Part shown: one piece after another, positions 60,984-62,645 of the stretch
How positions within the stretch are numbered: position 1 is the first letter of the stretch
How the letters are laid out: each line of letters starts with the position of its first letter
Source of the DNA: Pleomorphochaeta sp964545735
GTDB lineage: Bacteria > Spirochaetota > Spirochaetia > Sphaerochaetales > Sphaerochaetaceae
Length of the DNA stretch: 62,645 nt
Direction of reading: 5' to 3'
NCBI GenBank assembly: GCA_964545735.1
Contig: CAZJGS010000003.1
Coordinates: 1-62,645, forward strand
Translations under genes and position numbers: made by a program
The notes under the pieces: model-generated
What the model was told of the DNA's origin: nothing
The model's input: the letters and a program-made list of their open reading frames with translations, nothing else
Database searches by the model: none

Positions 60984-62174
60984 CTACTCGATAATTTCTG
61001 TAACTTGACCAGAAGCAACGGTTCTACCACCTTCACGAACTGCGAAGCGTAAACCTTTATCCATAGCTACTGGGTGAATTAGTTCAACATTGAAAGTTGT
61101 ATTATCACCAGGTAAAACCATTTGTTTGTCTGCTGGTAATTCTACAGAACCTGTAATATCTGTTGTTCTAAAGTAGAATTGTGGACGATATCCTGTAAAG
61201 AATGGTTTGTGACGTCCGCCTTCTTCTTTATTAAGTACATAAACTGTACCAACAAACTTATTATGTGGAGTAATAGATTTAGGAGCTGCAAGTACTTGAC
61301 CACGTACAACGTCTTTTTTATCAACACCACGTAATAGTGCACCAATGTTATCACCTGCTTGACCTTCGTCTAACAATTTATTGAACATTTCTACACCTGT
61401 ACATACTGAGGCTCTTGTTTCTTTGATACCGACGATTGATACTGGATCATTAACATGAACTACACCACGTTCGATACGACCTGTTACAACTGTACCACGG
61501 CCTGAAATTGAGAAAATATCTTCAATTGGCATTAAGAATGGTTTATCAACAGCTCTATCTGGTAGAGGAACATATTCGTCCATAGCAGTTAATAATTCTT
61601 CAATACATTTGGTTTTTTCTGGATCATCAGGATTGTTTAATGCATCAAAAGCTGAACCACAAACGATAGGACAATTATCACCATCAAAACCGTTTAAAGT
61701 TAAAAGATCTCTCATTTCTTCTTCAACTAGTTCGATTAAATCTGGATCATCTACTTGGTCAGTTTTGTTAACAAAAACAATGATTGAAGGAACACCAACT
61801 TGTCGAGCAAGTAAGATGTGTTCTTTTGTTTGTGCCATAGCACCGTCTGTTGCAGCTACTACAATAATTGCACCATCCATTTGAGCTGCACCAGTAATCA
61901 TATTTTTGATGTAGTCAGCGTGACCTGGACAGTCAACGTGTGCGTAGTGTCTTTTATCAGATTGATATTCAACGTGACGAGTGTTGATAGTAATACCACG
62001 AGCTTGCTCTTCTGGAGCATTATCGATTGCATCATAAGCTAGAGCTTTGTCACCAAATTTTCTAGCACAGTGCATTGTAATTGCTGCGGTAAGGGTAGTC
62101 TTACCGTGGTCAACGTGACCAATAGTACCAACATTAACGTGAGGCTTATTTCTCTCAAACTTCTGTTTAGCCAT
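60984..62174 (-). CDS. tuf: Elongation factor Tu
   Basis: 396-residue GTPase that carries aminoacyl-tRNA to the ribosome. MAKQKFERNKPHVNVGTIGHVDHGKTTLT (P loop), DCPGHADYIKNMITG (G3), FVNKTDQVDD (G4) and GSAFDALN (G5) are all present. The start at 62174 is chosen over an upstream ATG at 62222, which adds 16 unrelated residues, because GGAGGAAAAG lies just before it. It is first in the ribosomal operon, with a promoter near 62446-62474 and a structured leader of about 265 bases. Confidence 0.99.
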   Translation of the reverse strand: MAKQKFERNKPHVNVGTIGHVDHGKTTLTAAITMHCARKFGDKALAYDAIDNAPEEQARGITINTRHVEYQSDKRHYAHVDCPGHADYIKNMITGAAQMDGAIIVVAATDGAMAQTKEHILLARQVGVPSIIVFVNKTDQVDDPDLIELVEEEMRDLLTLNGFDGDNCPIVCGSAFDALNNPDDPEKTKCIEELLTAMDEYVPLPDRAVDKPFLMPIEDIFSISGRGTVVTGRIERGVVHVNDPVSIVGIKETRASVCTGVEMFNKLLDEGQAGDNIGALLRGVDKKDVVRGQVLAAPKSITPHNKFVGTVYVLNKEEGGRHKPFFTGYRPQFYFRTTDITGSVELPADKQMVLPGDNTTFNVELIHPVAMDKGLRFAVREGGRTVASGQVTEIIE

Positions 62175-62440
62175 CTTTTCCTCCTTGTGCCGTATAACGG
62201 TCACAAATAAATTAATATGCACCTATAAAGGTCATTTATCCTTCATAGTTCAAAGAGACAAACTAATATTAATCTATATAGTAAAAGAGGGCTTCCAGAG
62301 GTCGATAATATAAAATATAACCGACATAGCTTAAGTTTGAAAAAAAACTTTAGTTCTGGAACCTTCAAAGACTATAAAAAGATAATCTGTTTGGCTCGCT
62401 TTCACGCGGGGGGACAAAAAGTCACCACAGACGTGAACCT
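62175..62440 (-). promoter_or_regulatory. Structured leader of the tuf-S10 operon
   Basis: About 265 transcribed bases before tuf. At its 5' end TTCACG (62401-62406) pairs with CGTGAA (62432-62437) around an inner GAC/GTC stem, beginning right at the predicted start. A second, long-range pair GCTTCCAGA/TCTGGAACC (62291-62299, 62355-62363) encloses GTCG/CGAC and an A/T-rich stem. No reading frame or terminator is evident in it. A role in feedback control or mRNA stability is inferred. Confidence 0.5.
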
Positions 62441-62445
62441 TTGTT

Positions 62446-62474
62446 AATATAGTAAAATACAATATTAATGTCAA
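62446..62474 (-). promoter_or_regulatory. Promoter of the tuf-S10-spc-alpha operon
   Basis: Perfect TTGACA (62469-62474), 17-base spacer and TATATT (62446-62451) on the minus strand. Predicted start near 62439. No other strong promoter was seen in the 14 kb that follow. Confidence 0.7.
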
Positions 62475-62596
62475 CACCCAGTTGGTTGTATTCATTTATA
62501 TTAAAAAATATAATCCTACTATATCCTAATTAAAGACTTTATGCTAAAAAAAATATTTTTTTAGTGTAAAAAGAATTTATTTTAGATAGAAAATAA

Positions 62597-62618
62597 CAAG
62601 CAACTTGATTGTTGCTTG
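62597..62618 (-). terminator. Probable terminator of a gene lying right of the window
   Basis: Perfect 8-bp stem CAAGCAAC/GTTGCTTG with a 6-base loop, followed on the minus strand by TTATTTTCTATC. The U-tract is interrupted, so strength is uncertain. It would end a minus-strand gene whose coding part is beyond the window; 62475-62596 has no gene. Confidence 0.55.
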
Positions 62619-62645
62619 CTATATTTACATATTTCGCAATTACCA

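Noticed and set aside
62590..62645. tRNA gene at the right edge, because the window ends in CCA
   Set aside because: The preceding AT-rich sequence has no TPsiC or anticodon arm; the hairpin there is a simple terminator-like stem.

Overview
The window is AT-rich bacterial chromosome that most resembles a spirochaete of the Treponema/Sphaerochaeta group. The evidence is: a long N-terminally extended Rho in the block rpmE-rho-cinA-lnt-hup-rpsT, which as I recall is also clustered in Treponema; a DUF3798 solute-binding protein with a 'VFAGGSKE' signal-peptide cleavage region typical of spirochaetal binding proteins; a coiled-coil membrane protein of the SpiroCoCo type; a fused TGS-type/uridine-kinase protein; and an S10-spc-alpha cluster with the order secY-rpmJ-rpsM-rpsK-rpoA-rplQ and no rpsD. 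No insertion sequence, phage gene, CRISPR array, tRNA or rRNA gene was seen. The genus cannot be fixed from this window alone.

Layout. 0.1-12.2 kb is mixed accessory metabolism: a purine/urate-type NCS2 permease, arginine deiminase, a Nudix hydrolase, then a minus-strand operon (alpha/beta hydrolase, YihY membrane protein, an unrecognised 155-residue protein, and a sigma-54-type AAA+ regulator without a DNA-binding domain). These are followed by a small exported protein, a YfcE-like phosphodiesterase, an aldehyde:ferredoxin-oxidoreductase-like protein that has lost its iron-sulfur cysteines, and the large uridine-kinase-like protein. 12.2-16.7 kb holds nifS-nifU, then ykgJ-like, surE and a galactokinase-like GHMP kinase. 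16.5-24 kb is the information-processing block rpmE, rho, cinA, lnt, hup, rpsT and a PSP1/RicT protein. 24.5-26.9 kb carries dus and a divergent purD-like gene on the plus strand. 26.9-32.4 kb is an ABC uptake cassette with two permeases, a double ATPase, a binding protein and a small membrane protein. 32.8-37.5 kb has rlmB and the chaperone genes dnaJ, dnaK and grpE. 37.7-48 kb has a coiled-coil protein, a HAD phosphatase, der, ptsI, a GerMN protein, a MOP-type transporter, tlyA, ymdB and rny. 48-62.2 kb is one long minus-strand ribosomal operon, tuf-S10-spc-alpha, running from a promoter near 62.45 kb to a terminator at 48.0 kb.

How it works together. Much of the window is housekeeping for translation, transcription termination, RNA decay, protein folding and Fe-S assembly. 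The permease, the uridine-kinase-like protein, the purD-like protein and the BmpA-like ABC cassette hint at nucleobase/nucleoside salvage or uptake, although the substrates are inferred.

Most interesting points: a poly-asparagine, in-frame tandem-repeat, prion-like segment in Rho; several homologues of well-known enzymes with altered catalytic motifs (AOR-like, PurD-like, GHMP kinase); apparent leaderless transcription of at least three genes; a structured tuf leader; and a terminator between tuf and rpsJ whose U-tract abuts the rpsJ ribosome-binding site. All calls come from reading the sequence; no database search was run.
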